Source of the DNA: Roseihalotalea indica
Lineage (GTDB): Bacteria > Bacteroidota > Bacteroidia > Cytophagales > Cyclobacteriaceae
Direction of reading: 5' to 3'
Assembly: GCF_022458895.1 (NCBI RefSeq)
Contig: NZ_JAINFL010000001.1
Coordinates: forward strand, 248,001-312,000
DNA length: 64,000 nt
Shown in pieces: positions 27,740 through 36,693 of this stretch. The translations under genes and the position numbers were made by a program. Position 1 is the stretch's first letter, and every line of letters starts with the position of its first letter. Below the pieces are notes generated by a model. It was not told the DNA's origin. It saw nothing but the letters and a program-made list of their open reading frames with translations, and made no database searches.

Positions 27740-27782
27740 AAGTCAAGTAAAAAGTAAGTAGTTAGGTTTTGTAAAAATAGGG

Positions 27783-27821
27783 CGAAAAAGTCCGGTGACG
27801 AATATATTCCGGACTTTTTCG
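27783..27821 (-). terminator. Hairpin terminator between the SusD and sulfatase genes
   Basis: CGAAAAAGTCCGG (27783-27795) and CCGGACTTTTTCG (27809-27821) form a perfect 13-pair stem around a 13-base loop. The A and T runs at the stem base make it readable as an intrinsic terminator in both directions. It lies between the stop of susD-like and the start of the sulfatase gene, so it may lower read-through and set the sulfatase level below that of SusC/SusD. Confidence 0.65.
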
Positions 27822-27835
27822 TGGGCTAAGTTAAA

Positions 27836-29542
27836 TCAATCGGCAGTATAGCCAGGGTTTTGTTCCAGGGTTGCACCGGTATTACTTTCAATTTCGCTAA
27901 ACGGGATAGGAAAAAGGTTATGGTAAGGCTGTACATCACATCCGAAGTTTGCTGCTACCGGATTTCCGTTACAGTAACGGTTGGTCCGGTCGTAGAGTAG
28001 ACCTAGTCGGTTTAACGTGAGTCTTCTTTTTTCTTCTACTCCTAACTCCCGCATTCTTTCATCCAAAATATAGTCGATGTCTATTTCAGTAGGGGTTACG
28101 GGAATAGCCTGAGCGCGGGCGCGCACCACATTGATGTCGGCTGCTGCACTGGCGGCGTCTCCGTTGCCAAAATGAGCTTCAGCCCGCAGCAGATAGGTTT
28201 CGGCCAGGCGAATAAAATACTGATCGGTGTAGGTGCTACCGGCGGTAGAGGCATTTAGGGTTTGCAATTCCGGGTCTACAAACAATTCGGGCGGATGATT
28301 ACCGGGAGTAAACACTTTGGACTGAAAAGGGTAGAAGGAGCGAATGGTGTCGTCGTTGGTTTGTCGGAAGAGTTCAATGTGTTCGGATATCATTTGTCCG
28401 TACCATTCTGATTCCGGATTGTTGAAAGCAACATCCCGGATAAAATTATATTCGGAGTTTCGCATATCGTTCCAGTCACTTTGCCAGATTCCGTAATTAA
28501 GATGGTTAGTGCCTCTCAAGCGGCCAATACCTCGCCCGGAGGTATAGGAAACTCCAAGGGGAAGAAAAGGAGTAACTCCCGAAGGATCTTTAACGCTAAA
28601 TCCATAGGGGCGGGGGGCGTGATCTCGCTCCAGTTGAGCACCATCCCGGCTGCCAGAGAAGATAGCTCCTCCGGGCACATCAATCTCCTGCTGAAATACC
28701 CAAATGCCTTCGGTGTTGCCAGCGCTGCGGTTTTGATTATTTCTTCGGTAAAGGTCCCAGTATACATCTCCGGGCTCACTTTGTCGGGAACCAAAGCGCT
28801 CGGTCATCAGAGCTGTATTAGGATCATCAATGACGACCGTGGCAGCGGCAATAGCATCTGTCCAGCGCTCGAGGGCAACATACGTTTCGGCCAGTAAATG
28901 ATACGCGGCCAGGTTGCATACCTGCCCATCGGCTACTTCAGTAACGCTGGGTAGGTTCTGAGCGGCAAACTCCAGATCAGCCACCGCTTGTTCGTATACG
29001 GCTTCGCGAGAGGCTCGCTCATAGTCTGTTTTGGGAGAACTAACCGCCTCTAATTCTATCGGAACTCCACCATACAGGTAGCCTAGGTTGCGATAAGAAA
29101 GCCCTCGAAAGAGCCTGGCGTCAGCTTCAATTTTTGTTTTTTCTGCGTCAGTAAGTTCAGATTCAGGCAATCGTTCCAGAATAATGTTGGCGGAGGAAAT
29201 GATTTTATAGTACTGGTTCCAGTGATATTCGGCCTGTTCAGACGAAGGCGTAAGCGTTGCCAGGTAGCTGCCAAATCGTTCGTTCAGCTGTTGAGCGCCA
29301 TTGTAGCCAATATCCGTTCCGTACAGATAATCCAGAGGGCGGTGCTCGCTGGCCGAAAGCATCACTCGCAGATTATCATAAAGCGCATAAACCGATGAGT
29401 TGAAGTCCTCGATCGTGACGAAGGAAGTTTCCGGGCTGGCAAAATCTAGAGGAGTCTCTTGCAAAATTTTGTCCTCATTACAACTAAGAAGAGAGAAAGC
29501 CAGAGTAAGAAAAGTAATATATAGTTGCTGATATGATTTCAT
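27836..29542 (-). CDS. SusD/RagB-family glycan-binding lipoprotein
   Basis: A 568-residue lipoprotein (lipobox FSLLSC, acylated Cys21). The N-terminal SusD block (LDFASPETSFVTIEDFNSSVYALYDNLR, then TPSSEQAEYHWNQYYKIISSANIILERL) and the TPR-like helices (ADARLFRGLSYRNLGYLYGGVP, AAYHLLAETYVALERW) are present. The C-terminus has the usual DEYFIR-like FIRLAETYLLRAEAHF and ERMRELGVEEKRRLTLNRLGLL. SusD proteins cap the SusC pore at the cell surface and capture oligosaccharides. It follows the SusC-type gene after 18 bases, so the pair is complete. Substrate is unknown; the linked sulfatase suggests a sulfated glycan. Confidence 0.95.
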   Translation of the reverse strand: MKSYQQLYITFLTLAFSLLSCNEDKILQETPLDFASPETSFVTIEDFNSSVYALYDNLRVMLSASEHRPLDYLYGTDIGYNGAQQLNERFGSYLATLTPSSEQAEYHWNQYYKIISSANIILERLPESELTDAEKTKIEADARLFRGLSYRNLGYLYGGVPIELEAVSSPKTDYERASREAVYEQAVADLEFAAQNLPSVTEVADGQVCNLAAYHLLAETYVALERWTDAIAAATVVIDDPNTALMTERFGSRQSEPGDVYWDLYRRNNQNRSAGNTEGIWVFQQEIDVPGGAIFSGSRDGAQLERDHAPRPYGFSVKDPSGVTPFLPLGVSYTSGRGIGRLRGTNHLNYGIWQSDWNDMRNSEYNFIRDVAFNNPESEWYGQMISEHIELFRQTNDDTIRSFYPFQSKVFTPGNHPPELFVDPELQTLNASTAGSTYTDQYFIRLAETYLLRAEAHFGNGDAASAAADINVVRARAQAIPVTPTEIDIDYILDERMRELGVEEKRRLTLNRLGLLYDRTNRYCNGNPVAANFGCDVQPYHNLFPIPFSEIESNTGATLEQNPGYTAD

Positions 29543-29560
29543 GTTGTTCAGTTTTTTTGT

Positions 29561-32500
29561 TTAAAAGCTCATGTCTAGTCCGATAGAAAAGCCGCGCAGC
29601 ACAGGACGGCCATTGGCCCTAAAACTACCGCTTGACTGAGTTTCATCAGCTCCTCGGTCCACTTCCGGGTCCCAGCCCTGCCATTTCGTCCAGGTGGCCA
29701 GGTTTTTTCCGCTGACAAATACTTTCAGGTTCTGGATACCGATATTTTCCAACACCGAAGGCCTTAAGCGGTATGCCAGGGTAATGTCCTGCAACCGCAC
29801 AAAACTGCGATCGCCGTAGTAGATGTAGTCAAAGGCGGGTTGCTGATCTAACCGGCGATAACGGGCATCCGGGTTAGACGGTGTCCAGTAATCATACCCA
29901 TTCCACATATTGTTTCTCCTGACGTTATCACCAATACCAAATCCATCCAACATGTTTCGGCCAAGATAGCTGTTCTTGCCACCTTGTATAGAGTTAAGGA
30001 AAAAGCGGAGGGTGAAATTTTTGTAGCTAAACTCATTTAAAATACTAAAGCGGTAGGCCGGTTCTTCCCGACCAATAATAACCCGGTCGTTAGGGTCAAT
30101 AAAGTCATCATTATTCTGATCCACAATACGGTGAGTCCCAACAAAGAACCCATCCGGAGCTTCTTCTCCCAGTTGAATGATCCCGCCCGACTCATAATCA
30201 AAAATAGAGTTGATAGACTCACCGATGAATAAGTTGCTGGCCTGTAAGTCATCTTCCTGCCCATCGCCATTGGCATCAAGCCCCAGGAGTGATATGATTT
30301 CATTTCGATTGGAAGCGAAATTAACATTGACATTCCAGTTAAAATCATTTTTCCGTAGCACGTCGGCATTCAGCACTACCTCTATTCCCCGGTTGGCTAC
30401 TTTGCCCACATTGGAAGTGATTTGATCAAAACCGGTAATTTCCGGAATGGCAACGTCAAAAATCAGGTCGTTGGTCGTGGACCGGTAATAATCAATACTA
30501 CCCGTAAACCGGTTGCTCAGGACTGAAAAATCGAGGCCGAAATTAAAACCAGTGGTGGTTTCCCACGTAAGGTTGGGGTTAGCCAAGTTCTGCACCTGTT
30601 GCCCGAACACTGTAGTACCTCCGTCTCCAAACACATAGGCGGCATACGTTTGCAGTATGGCTAATGAAGAATAGCGGTCTACCAGATTCCCATTGCTGCC
30701 ATAAGAACCGCGCAGCTTAAGATTGTTGAGCCAGGGTTTATCTAAGAAAGATTCTTCACTCATTATCCAGCCGACACCCAGTGAGGGGAACAGGGCAGTC
30801 TTTTCATTTCGGGCAAAGCCGGAAAATCCGTCACGCCGGACGGTAGCAGTAATCAGATATTTATAATCAAACTCATAATTAATGCGGCCCATCTGGTACA
30901 GATAGCTTTCATCCCAGGCCTCAGATTCTATATTCTGAATGGTAGCCAGGCTTAAGTCATTGTAGCTAAGCCTCAGATTGTTGTAATTAATACCAATCGC
31001 ATTGGTTCGCTCATAGTTTCTTTCCCGTTGTCCGGCCACCAGTGTCAGGTCTAACTGATGTTTTTCAGCAAAGGTGTGCTTATAACTGATAATGTGGTCG
31101 AGGGTCCAGTCGTACTGAGATATATTTTCTTTGTAGGCACCCCCAGAAGCACCATTGTCAAATCGATTGCTATTGTAGTGCCGATCCCAGGAATAGTTGT
31201 TGCCAAAGTTGAGACGGTAGTTTAAACCTTCCAGAAACGGAAAGTCTATGTTGGCGTAAAAATTACCGAACAGGCTATTTCTTTTGTCAAAGTCATCCGC
31301 GGCCGCTTCTAAAAAAGGGTTGGGAATGTTAGCACCATTCGGGTTAAGAATGTATTCACCATTTTCATCAGTAGGGCGGATAACCGGAGCCATTCGCGCC
31401 AAACTGCCCAGCTGAGGAGATGTGCCGGAGTAATCAGAGAAAGAACCAAAGGTTTGAGCACCAATGGTGAACCACTCAAGAAGATCGCTCTCAATATTAA
31501 TTCGGGTAGTGATTCTTTCAAACTCATCGTTTATAATAAAACCCTTTTGCTTGGTGTAACCACCCGACAGATAGTAAGATACCTCACCGCTGTTTCCTCG
31601 GACACTTAAGTTATGCGCATTGATGTACCCGGGGTCGGTAGCGGCATCCCACCAATCATAATCGTATCCGTTTTCAAAACCGGTGCGTAGTTCCGGATCC
31701 CCCACCACATCCAAATACGTCCAGTTGGGTTTAAGTTGAGTGTACTCCGGAGCTTCGTATGATATCTCCCAATCCGCATCAAACGACTTCTGAACAAATT
31801 CATCCCGGTTCATCAGGGTAAGGGCATTACTGGGGGTTTGGGTAGTAAAAGAGCCGGTATAATTAAAGATAGGTTTGGAAGAAGACTTTCCGTCTTTTGT
31901 AGTTACCAGAATTACCCCATTGGCAGCCTGCGCTCCGTAAATAGCCTTGCTGCTGGGGTCTTTGAGCACGTCAATAGACTCTATGTCATTAGGGTTCAGG
32001 TCGTTCAGGCTACCCGTATAGATAATACCATCCACCACAATCAGCACATTCTGATTGCCATTAATGGTAGACCGACCCCTTACCGAAATTGAAGGGTTCT
32101 CTCCTGCCGCATCTACCTGCCCGATGTTCAGCCCCGGCACCGTTCCCTGTAACGACTGAGCAATATTTACATTAGGCGACTCCCGGAATGATTCAATATT
32201 AGCTCGCACCACCGACCCCGTTAAATCAGACTTGTTCTGAGTGCCATAACCCACCACTATTACTTCAGAAAGTGATTGAATATCCGGTGAAAGGTTGATG
32301 TTGATTACGTTGCGGCCGCTAATGGTTTCCTCCATCGTTTCGTATCCGATAGAAGAAAAGACTAAAGTGTTTACTTCGTCGGCTACGGTAAGGCGATAGT
32401 TTCCTTCTACGTCGGTTACTGTTCCGGTAGAAGTTCCTTTGGCAAGGATGTTCACTCCCGGTAATGCTTCTCCGGTAGAAAGATCAGTGACTTTTCCGGT

Positions 32501-33010
32501 GATTGTTTGCTCTAATAGATGGATGTATTGAGAGAAAGCATGCCTATCCATGGCTGGTGTTGGCATTTTCATACGTTCTTTTTCTCTTCCCTTATACCAA
32601 GTGCTTCCGCCACTAGGCGCAACTTGTATTTTTCTAACGTTCTTGGCAGGTGATTGAGGATAGATAGCATAGGATGCATCTTCAAACTTTTTAAAGTTTA
32701 GCCCTAGCGGAGATAACAGTTTATATAGTGTATTTTCCAGATTGTCATTATGCTCAATAGTCAGAAGTTGTTTCTGACTTATTTTCTTATGATAGACCGT
32801 TTCTCTGTCATAATTAAATTTAGTGTTAAATCTGGCTTCCAGTTCTGAAAGCACCGAAGATAAGTCCTTTGAGTAATTTTGATAAGGAGGCAAGTAAGGC
32901 GGGCTTTCGGTAGACGCAATTGTTTGTGACCAACCGTGTTGGAAAGCTAGCAGAAGCAGACTAATGCTAACTAGCCGAAAAAAATACCATGATGGTAGTG
33001 TTCGTTTCAT
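29561..33010 (-). CDS. SusC/RagA-family TonB-dependent receptor with STN signalling domain
   Basis: 1149 residues. After the signal peptide comes a secretin/TonB short N-terminal (STN) domain (about residues 45-115, LSSVLSELEARFNTKFNY). A CarboxypepD-regulatory-like domain follows (about 170-245, ITGKVTDLSTGEALPGVNI), then a TonB-box region EVIVVGYGTQ, a plug with SISVRGRSTINGNQNVLIVVDG, and the barrel, ending GFSIGLDMSF with a terminal Phe. The STN domain is the part that contacts FecR-type anti-sigma factors, and such a factor plus an ECF sigma factor lie just upstream. Uptake and transcription are thus likely coupled. Confidence 0.95.
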   Translation of the reverse strand: MKRTLPSWYFFRLVSISLLLLAFQHGWSQTIASTESPPYLPPYQNYSKDLSSVLSELEARFNTKFNYDRETVYHKKISQKQLLTIEHNDNLENTLYKLLSPLGLNFKKFEDASYAIYPQSPAKNVRKIQVAPSGGSTWYKGREKERMKMPTPAMDRHAFSQYIHLLEQTITGKVTDLSTGEALPGVNILAKGTSTGTVTDVEGNYRLTVADEVNTLVFSSIGYETMEETISGRNVININLSPDIQSLSEVIVVGYGTQNKSDLTGSVVRANIESFRESPNVNIAQSLQGTVPGLNIGQVDAAGENPSISVRGRSTINGNQNVLIVVDGIIYTGSLNDLNPNDIESIDVLKDPSSKAIYGAQAANGVILVTTKDGKSSSKPIFNYTGSFTTQTPSNALTLMNRDEFVQKSFDADWEISYEAPEYTQLKPNWTYLDVVGDPELRTGFENGYDYDWWDAATDPGYINAHNLSVRGNSGEVSYYLSGGYTKQKGFIINDEFERITTRINIESDLLEWFTIGAQTFGSFSDYSGTSPQLGSLARMAPVIRPTDENGEYILNPNGANIPNPFLEAAADDFDKRNSLFGNFYANIDFPFLEGLNYRLNFGNNYSWDRHYNSNRFDNGASGGAYKENISQYDWTLDHIISYKHTFAEKHQLDLTLVAGQRERNYERTNAIGINYNNLRLSYNDLSLATIQNIESEAWDESYLYQMGRINYEFDYKYLITATVRRDGFSGFARNEKTALFPSLGVGWIMSEESFLDKPWLNNLKLRGSYGSNGNLVDRYSSLAILQTYAAYVFGDGGTTVFGQQVQNLANPNLTWETTTGFNFGLDFSVLSNRFTGSIDYYRSTTNDLIFDVAIPEITGFDQITSNVGKVANRGIEVVLNADVLRKNDFNWNVNVNFASNRNEIISLLGLDANGDGQEDDLQASNLFIGESINSIFDYESGGIIQLGEEAPDGFFVGTHRIVDQNNDDFIDPNDRVIIGREEPAYRFSILNEFSYKNFTLRFFLNSIQGGKNSYLGRNMLDGFGIGDNVRRNNMWNGYDYWTPSNPDARYRRLDQQPAFDYIYYGDRSFVRLQDITLAYRLRPSVLENIGIQNLKVFVSGKNLATWTKWQGWDPEVDRGADETQSSGSFRANGRPVLRGFSIGLDMSF

Positions 33011-33081
33011 AAGCTGATGTATTTAGTAGTTTAATATTGATTAACTGAGAGGTTGATTACCTGCGACCAACCCAGGCTTTT

Positions 33082-34143
33082 TTATTTTTCCTCCAGGGTG
33101 ATTTTATTTCCATCTTTAGTAATGTTTAAGTGATATATCAGAGCCAGTTTATCTAAAAGAATGTCCAGATCATCGGCCGGAGCAGTACCCGAAAATGCTT
33201 TCTGAAGCAAAGTTGCGTTGTTGACCTGTACCTGAAATCCATAATTGTCCTCTATCAGTTGCTTGATGGCAGCAATAGAAGTATTCTCAAATACTAGTTT
33301 GTTTTCCGTCCAGGCAGTATACTGCGATGGATCTACCGTTTTCTTCTCAATGATTGGTTTTTGTTCGTCTACTGCTACCATTTGGCCAGGTTTCATAAGC
33401 ACTTCCTCTTGTGCTGTGTCCCGATGAATGTTCAGTTTTACTTTACCGACGCGGAGCACTACCTGGGTTTTGCTACGTCGGGAGTTAACATTGAATTGGG
33501 TGCCTAACACTTCTACCTGCACATTACTGCTATGCACTACAAACTTTATGGGAGCGCCTTCCCGTGTCTTTCGTTTATTTACCTTAAAAAAAGCTTCGCC
33601 TGATAACCATACAGATCTTCCGGTTGGATTTTCCCAATTACCTTCCTCTATTCTAAGGGTAGAATTTGCATTTAGCGTTACAACCGATTGGTCAGGCAAG
33701 GTTACAGTTTTAGTTTCTCCATAAGCGGTAGTGTATTCAATAAAACTTGCTGCTGGGCGGATTATAAAGTAGGTTGCCGCGAGTAACAAAAGTCCGGTAA
33801 TACTGGCAGCGATACCCACCCATTTTTTGTTATAAAATATTTCTTTGGGTTCCTGTACGAATGGTTTGCTAGGCGGCGAGCTATCTTCTGCGGTGAGGCC
33901 TTCCTGGATAGCCTGATCTATTGCTGACTTAACTCGCCTTTTTACGTTTTCGCTGCGCGGGGCTTCTTGGAAATTAAGCTGTAGAACTAGTTTTTTAGCT
34001 TCTGCTGTAGCAGAAGCAGCTTCAGGGTTTTGATGCAAAAACTCCTGCCAGTATGCATTATTTTCAGTATTCGGAGCTTTAACCCACTCTTGAAAGTATG
34101 GATCTAGCAGAAAGTCTTTAACCTGGTGCTGATTATCAGGCAT
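33082..34143 (-). CDS. FecR-family anti-sigma factor
   Basis: A 353-residue single-pass inner-membrane protein. A cytoplasmic N-terminal part of about 108 residues would hold the sigma factor. One membrane helix follows (about 109-130, WVGIAASITGLLLLAATYFII). The periplasmic FecR domain (YGETKTVTLPDQSVVTLNANS, WLSGEAFFKV, FVVHSSNVQVEVLGTQFNV) and a C-terminal DUF4974-like domain (LVFENTSIAAIKQLIEDNYGF) come next. It lies between the ECF sigma gene and the SusC gene, the standard order for transenvelope regulation of a SusCD locus. Confidence 0.94.
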   Translation of the reverse strand: MPDNQHQVKDFLLDPYFQEWVKAPNTENNAYWQEFLHQNPEAASATAEAKKLVLQLNFQEAPRSENVKRRVKSAIDQAIQEGLTAEDSSPPSKPFVQEPKEIFYNKKWVGIAASITGLLLLAATYFIIRPAASFIEYTTAYGETKTVTLPDQSVVTLNANSTLRIEEGNWENPTGRSVWLSGEAFFKVNKRKTREGAPIKFVVHSSNVQVEVLGTQFNVNSRRSKTQVVLRVGKVKLNIHRDTAQEEVLMKPGQMVAVDEQKPIIEKKTVDPSQYTAWTENKLVFENTSIAAIKQLIEDNYGFQVQVNNATLLQKAFSGTAPADDLDILLDKLALIYHLNITKDGNKITLEEK

Positions 34144-34308
34144 TGATTGGTTTTTTATGTCCTTTATTAAGAAAAGACATGCCTGCCTGATTTTACACTA
34201 TAAGTTTCGTGAGAAATTGAAAAAAGAGAAAATTTTTAAAAATAGTGTCACATACTTGCCATATCACAAAAAAACAGCGACTTGATTGAAGAATGTGTGC
34301 AATAGCTA

Positions 34309-34980
34309 CTAAGTGGCGGATAATAGAAATGAAAGCATTAGTACCATTAATGTGGTAATAGATACTTCAGTTTGGTTTAGGTTTTTACGTAATATATCAA
34401 CAGTTCTGCCGATAAGGTTGTATACCGAACGAACCTCTATTTCCATAACTGCTGCTACTTCCTGAAACGAAAGGTTATTATAGAATTTAAGATAAATCGC
34501 CTCTTTTTGCCGTTCTGTGAGTTGATATAAAGCTTGGGTTAGCTTATCGTAAAGTTGGTCTTCCTCAACTGTGTGAGTAGTATGCTGTTGTAATGATAGT
34601 TGGAAGGGAATGCTTTCTTTTTTTAGAGTTGAAAATGGATCTGGTCGCTTTTTTTCCTGAGAAACAACCCTAATTAGTTTTCGCCTTAGGCAACGGAAGA
34701 GATAAAACTTGATGGCGGTGGTTTTTCCTAACCTCTCTTTGCGGGCCCACAGATAAATAAAAAGGTCTTGGACAACATCTTCTACCAGATTCTTGTCATC
34801 GCATATTTTATCACCATAATAACAAAGAGATTGAAAAAACTGGTCATAGATGTAATCAAAGGCTTGTTTGTTTCCCAGCTTAAATTCCTCCCACAATTGC
34901 GCATCTGTGCAATGGGATACATCTATTTCAGTAATCTTGTTAGATAGATTGAGAGGGGGATATCTTTTTAGGCTGTTCAC
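34309..34980 (-). CDS. ECF-type RNA polymerase sigma factor with hydrophobic tail
   Basis: A 223-residue sigma-70 family protein with region 2 (NKQAFDYIYDQFFQSLCYYGDKI, VVQDLFIYLW) and region 4 (LTERQKEAIYLKFYNNLSFQEVAAVMEI). The start is a GTG; a stop codon lies directly before it in frame, so no earlier start exists. After region 4 the protein ends in a strongly hydrophobic stretch (SITTLMVLMLSFLLSAT), which could anchor it to the membrane or serve as a binding peptide. It should direct transcription of the adjacent SusC/SusD genes under control of FecR. Confidence 0.92.
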   Translation of the reverse strand: MNSLKRYPPLNLSNKITEIDVSHCTDAQLWEEFKLGNKQAFDYIYDQFFQSLCYYGDKICDDKNLVEDVVQDLFIYLWARKERLGKTTAIKFYLFRCLRRKLIRVVSQEKKRPDPFSTLKKESIPFQLSLQQHTTHTVEEDQLYDKLTQALYQLTERQKEAIYLKFYNNLSFQEVAAVMEIEVRSVYNLIGRTVDILRKNLNQTEVSITTLMVLMLSFLLSAT

Positions 34981-35161
34981 TCACCGCAATTCATAGTTGT
35001 ATTGAATAAAACCAAATTTGCGGTAAACCAAAAATACTGCGCAATAATTTTCTAATAAAATTCTTATAGATACTTTCCGTCTCTTTGCGGCTTTAAAGTA
35101 TCAACAGCAATAAAAACTAACTATATAGACCCTGTCATCAGATGATAAGAGGGAATATGAA

Positions 35162-36259
35162 TCAGTTTTGCTTTTGACGCATTTCAGGTAAGTATACCCA
35201 GATCTCAGTACCTAGATTCAGGTTAGTTTTTATACCAATTTCCCCCCCTAGTTTTTCGGCATTATTTTTTACTATAAAGAGTCCAAGTCCGCTTCCCTCA
35301 GAGTGCTCATGGCCTCGATAAAACATCTCAAAAGCGCGCTTTTGTAAGTCCCGGTCCATTCCTAGACCATTGTCCTTTACTTTGATTTTAATACCTTGTT
35401 TATAACGCCTTACCGATATTTTGGTAACTGCATCATTTTGAGTTGGTTTTCGGTATTTAATGCTGTTTTCGACTAAATTTTGGAAGATAGATTGAAAAAT
35501 CTTGACTTCTGTGTTAATAGAAAGTTCGCTATTGGCCGTAAGATGGAAAAGCACATTTTCTCGACCTGGATAACTGTTGAACCGATTTATTATTTCTTCT
35601 AAATAAGTGCGAATATTAATGCGAGAGTACTGAAGTTCATTTTTAGAAGATAACCCTACTTCAAGTAAGCCAGACAGTGTATCTTCCAGTTTTGTTACGC
35701 TCCTTTCAATAAGATCTAAGTAATACTTATATGTATCAATATCTTCTGGCTCACTTTTAAGTAGGCTAAATAACCCTTTTACCGAAGCCAATGGCCCCTT
35801 TAAATCATGCGATGCCCGATATATCAGCGTCTTAAGTTCTTCGTTTTTCTGTTTTAAGCTTTCTATTTCCTTAATATGCTGGCGCTGATCTTTGGCTACA
35901 ACAAGATACTTCTGCTCATATTCGGTATTCAAAACAGACAAGGTAAGCAGTACTGGGATGCTCTTTTTCCCACGGACCCGTAAGTTAGTGGGGTAATCAT
36001 GTAATGTGAGTCCCTGTTGTGCCTGCTCAATGTTGGTTTGCAATAATTTTTGAGCCTTTTTAGGAATCAGCTGAGTTATATTTTGCTTTAGTAATTGTTC
36101 TTTTTTGCAATTTAGATGCTTTAAGGCATATGTATTAGCAAAGCTGATATTTAAATATTTATTGAAGACTAATACAATATCAGTATTTGCATTAAATATT
36201 TCTTTAGCAATTTTATCTTCATTAAATACTTCTTTTTCACAATACATTTCTTTCACCAT
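35162..36259 (-). CDS. PAS-containing sensor histidine kinase
   Basis: 365 residues with no membrane segment. An N-terminal PAS domain (about 17-125, NTDIVLVFNKYLNISFANTYAL) is followed by a short coiled coil and a HisKA domain with phospho-site H151 in RASHDLKGPLASV. The ATPase domain follows, with N box NLVENSIKYRKP, G1 VKDNGLGMD and G2 GSGLGLFIVKNNAEKLGGEI. All motifs are intact. No response regulator gene is next to it, so it is an orphan kinase here. It is divergent from the FN3 lipoprotein across a very AT-rich region. Confidence 0.93.
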   Translation of the reverse strand: MVKEMYCEKEVFNEDKIAKEIFNANTDIVLVFNKYLNISFANTYALKHLNCKKEQLLKQNITQLIPKKAQKLLQTNIEQAQQGLTLHDYPTNLRVRGKKSIPVLLTLSVLNTEYEQKYLVVAKDQRQHIKEIESLKQKNEELKTLIYRASHDLKGPLASVKGLFSLLKSEPEDIDTYKYYLDLIERSVTKLEDTLSGLLEVGLSSKNELQYSRINIRTYLEEIINRFNSYPGRENVLFHLTANSELSINTEVKIFQSIFQNLVENSIKYRKPTQNDAVTKISVRRYKQGIKIKVKDNGLGMDRDLQKRAFEMFYRGHEHSEGSGLGLFIVKNNAEKLGGEIGIKTNLNLGTEIWVYLPEMRQKQN

Positions 36260-36693
36260 TATAACTTTTCAGATATTAGGAAATAGGGCTAAATGAATAC
36301 TTAGTTAATTATCATTTCTTAAGAAAAGTAATTAAATAAAATGGCTGCATTATTTATAAATTTGTAAATGCTAATATAGCAATTATTATATAAATTATGT
36401 AAATATGTAATATTATGTAGGTATTCATCCTTACATTAGTCGGCAAGTCTTAGAGATTAAGCTCATAATAAGATCTAAAGTGTCAAATTGTCAATAACCT
36501 TACATTGTATAAAATGCCTGTATAAGTTATGAGGGTTAATACTAAATATACAAAGTGAACAATAATTGCTAAGCAATGTGTAGAGAATTGCACAATCTAG
36601 GGTAAAAGAATAAATAATAATATCATATCTGTACACAAGATTTATTTACGGCTTATATGACTAAATATAATTCACGCTATATATAATTAAACA
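36260..36693. other. AT-rich divergent intergenic region
   Basis: 434 bases with no gene and a strikingly high A+T content compared with flanking coding DNA. A TAAATTTG element occurs at 36357-36364 on the plus strand, which fits the Bacteroidota -7 consensus, but no TTG lies at the expected distance. The region separates the sensor kinase from the FN3 lipoprotein and must hold both promoters. Confidence 0.5.
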
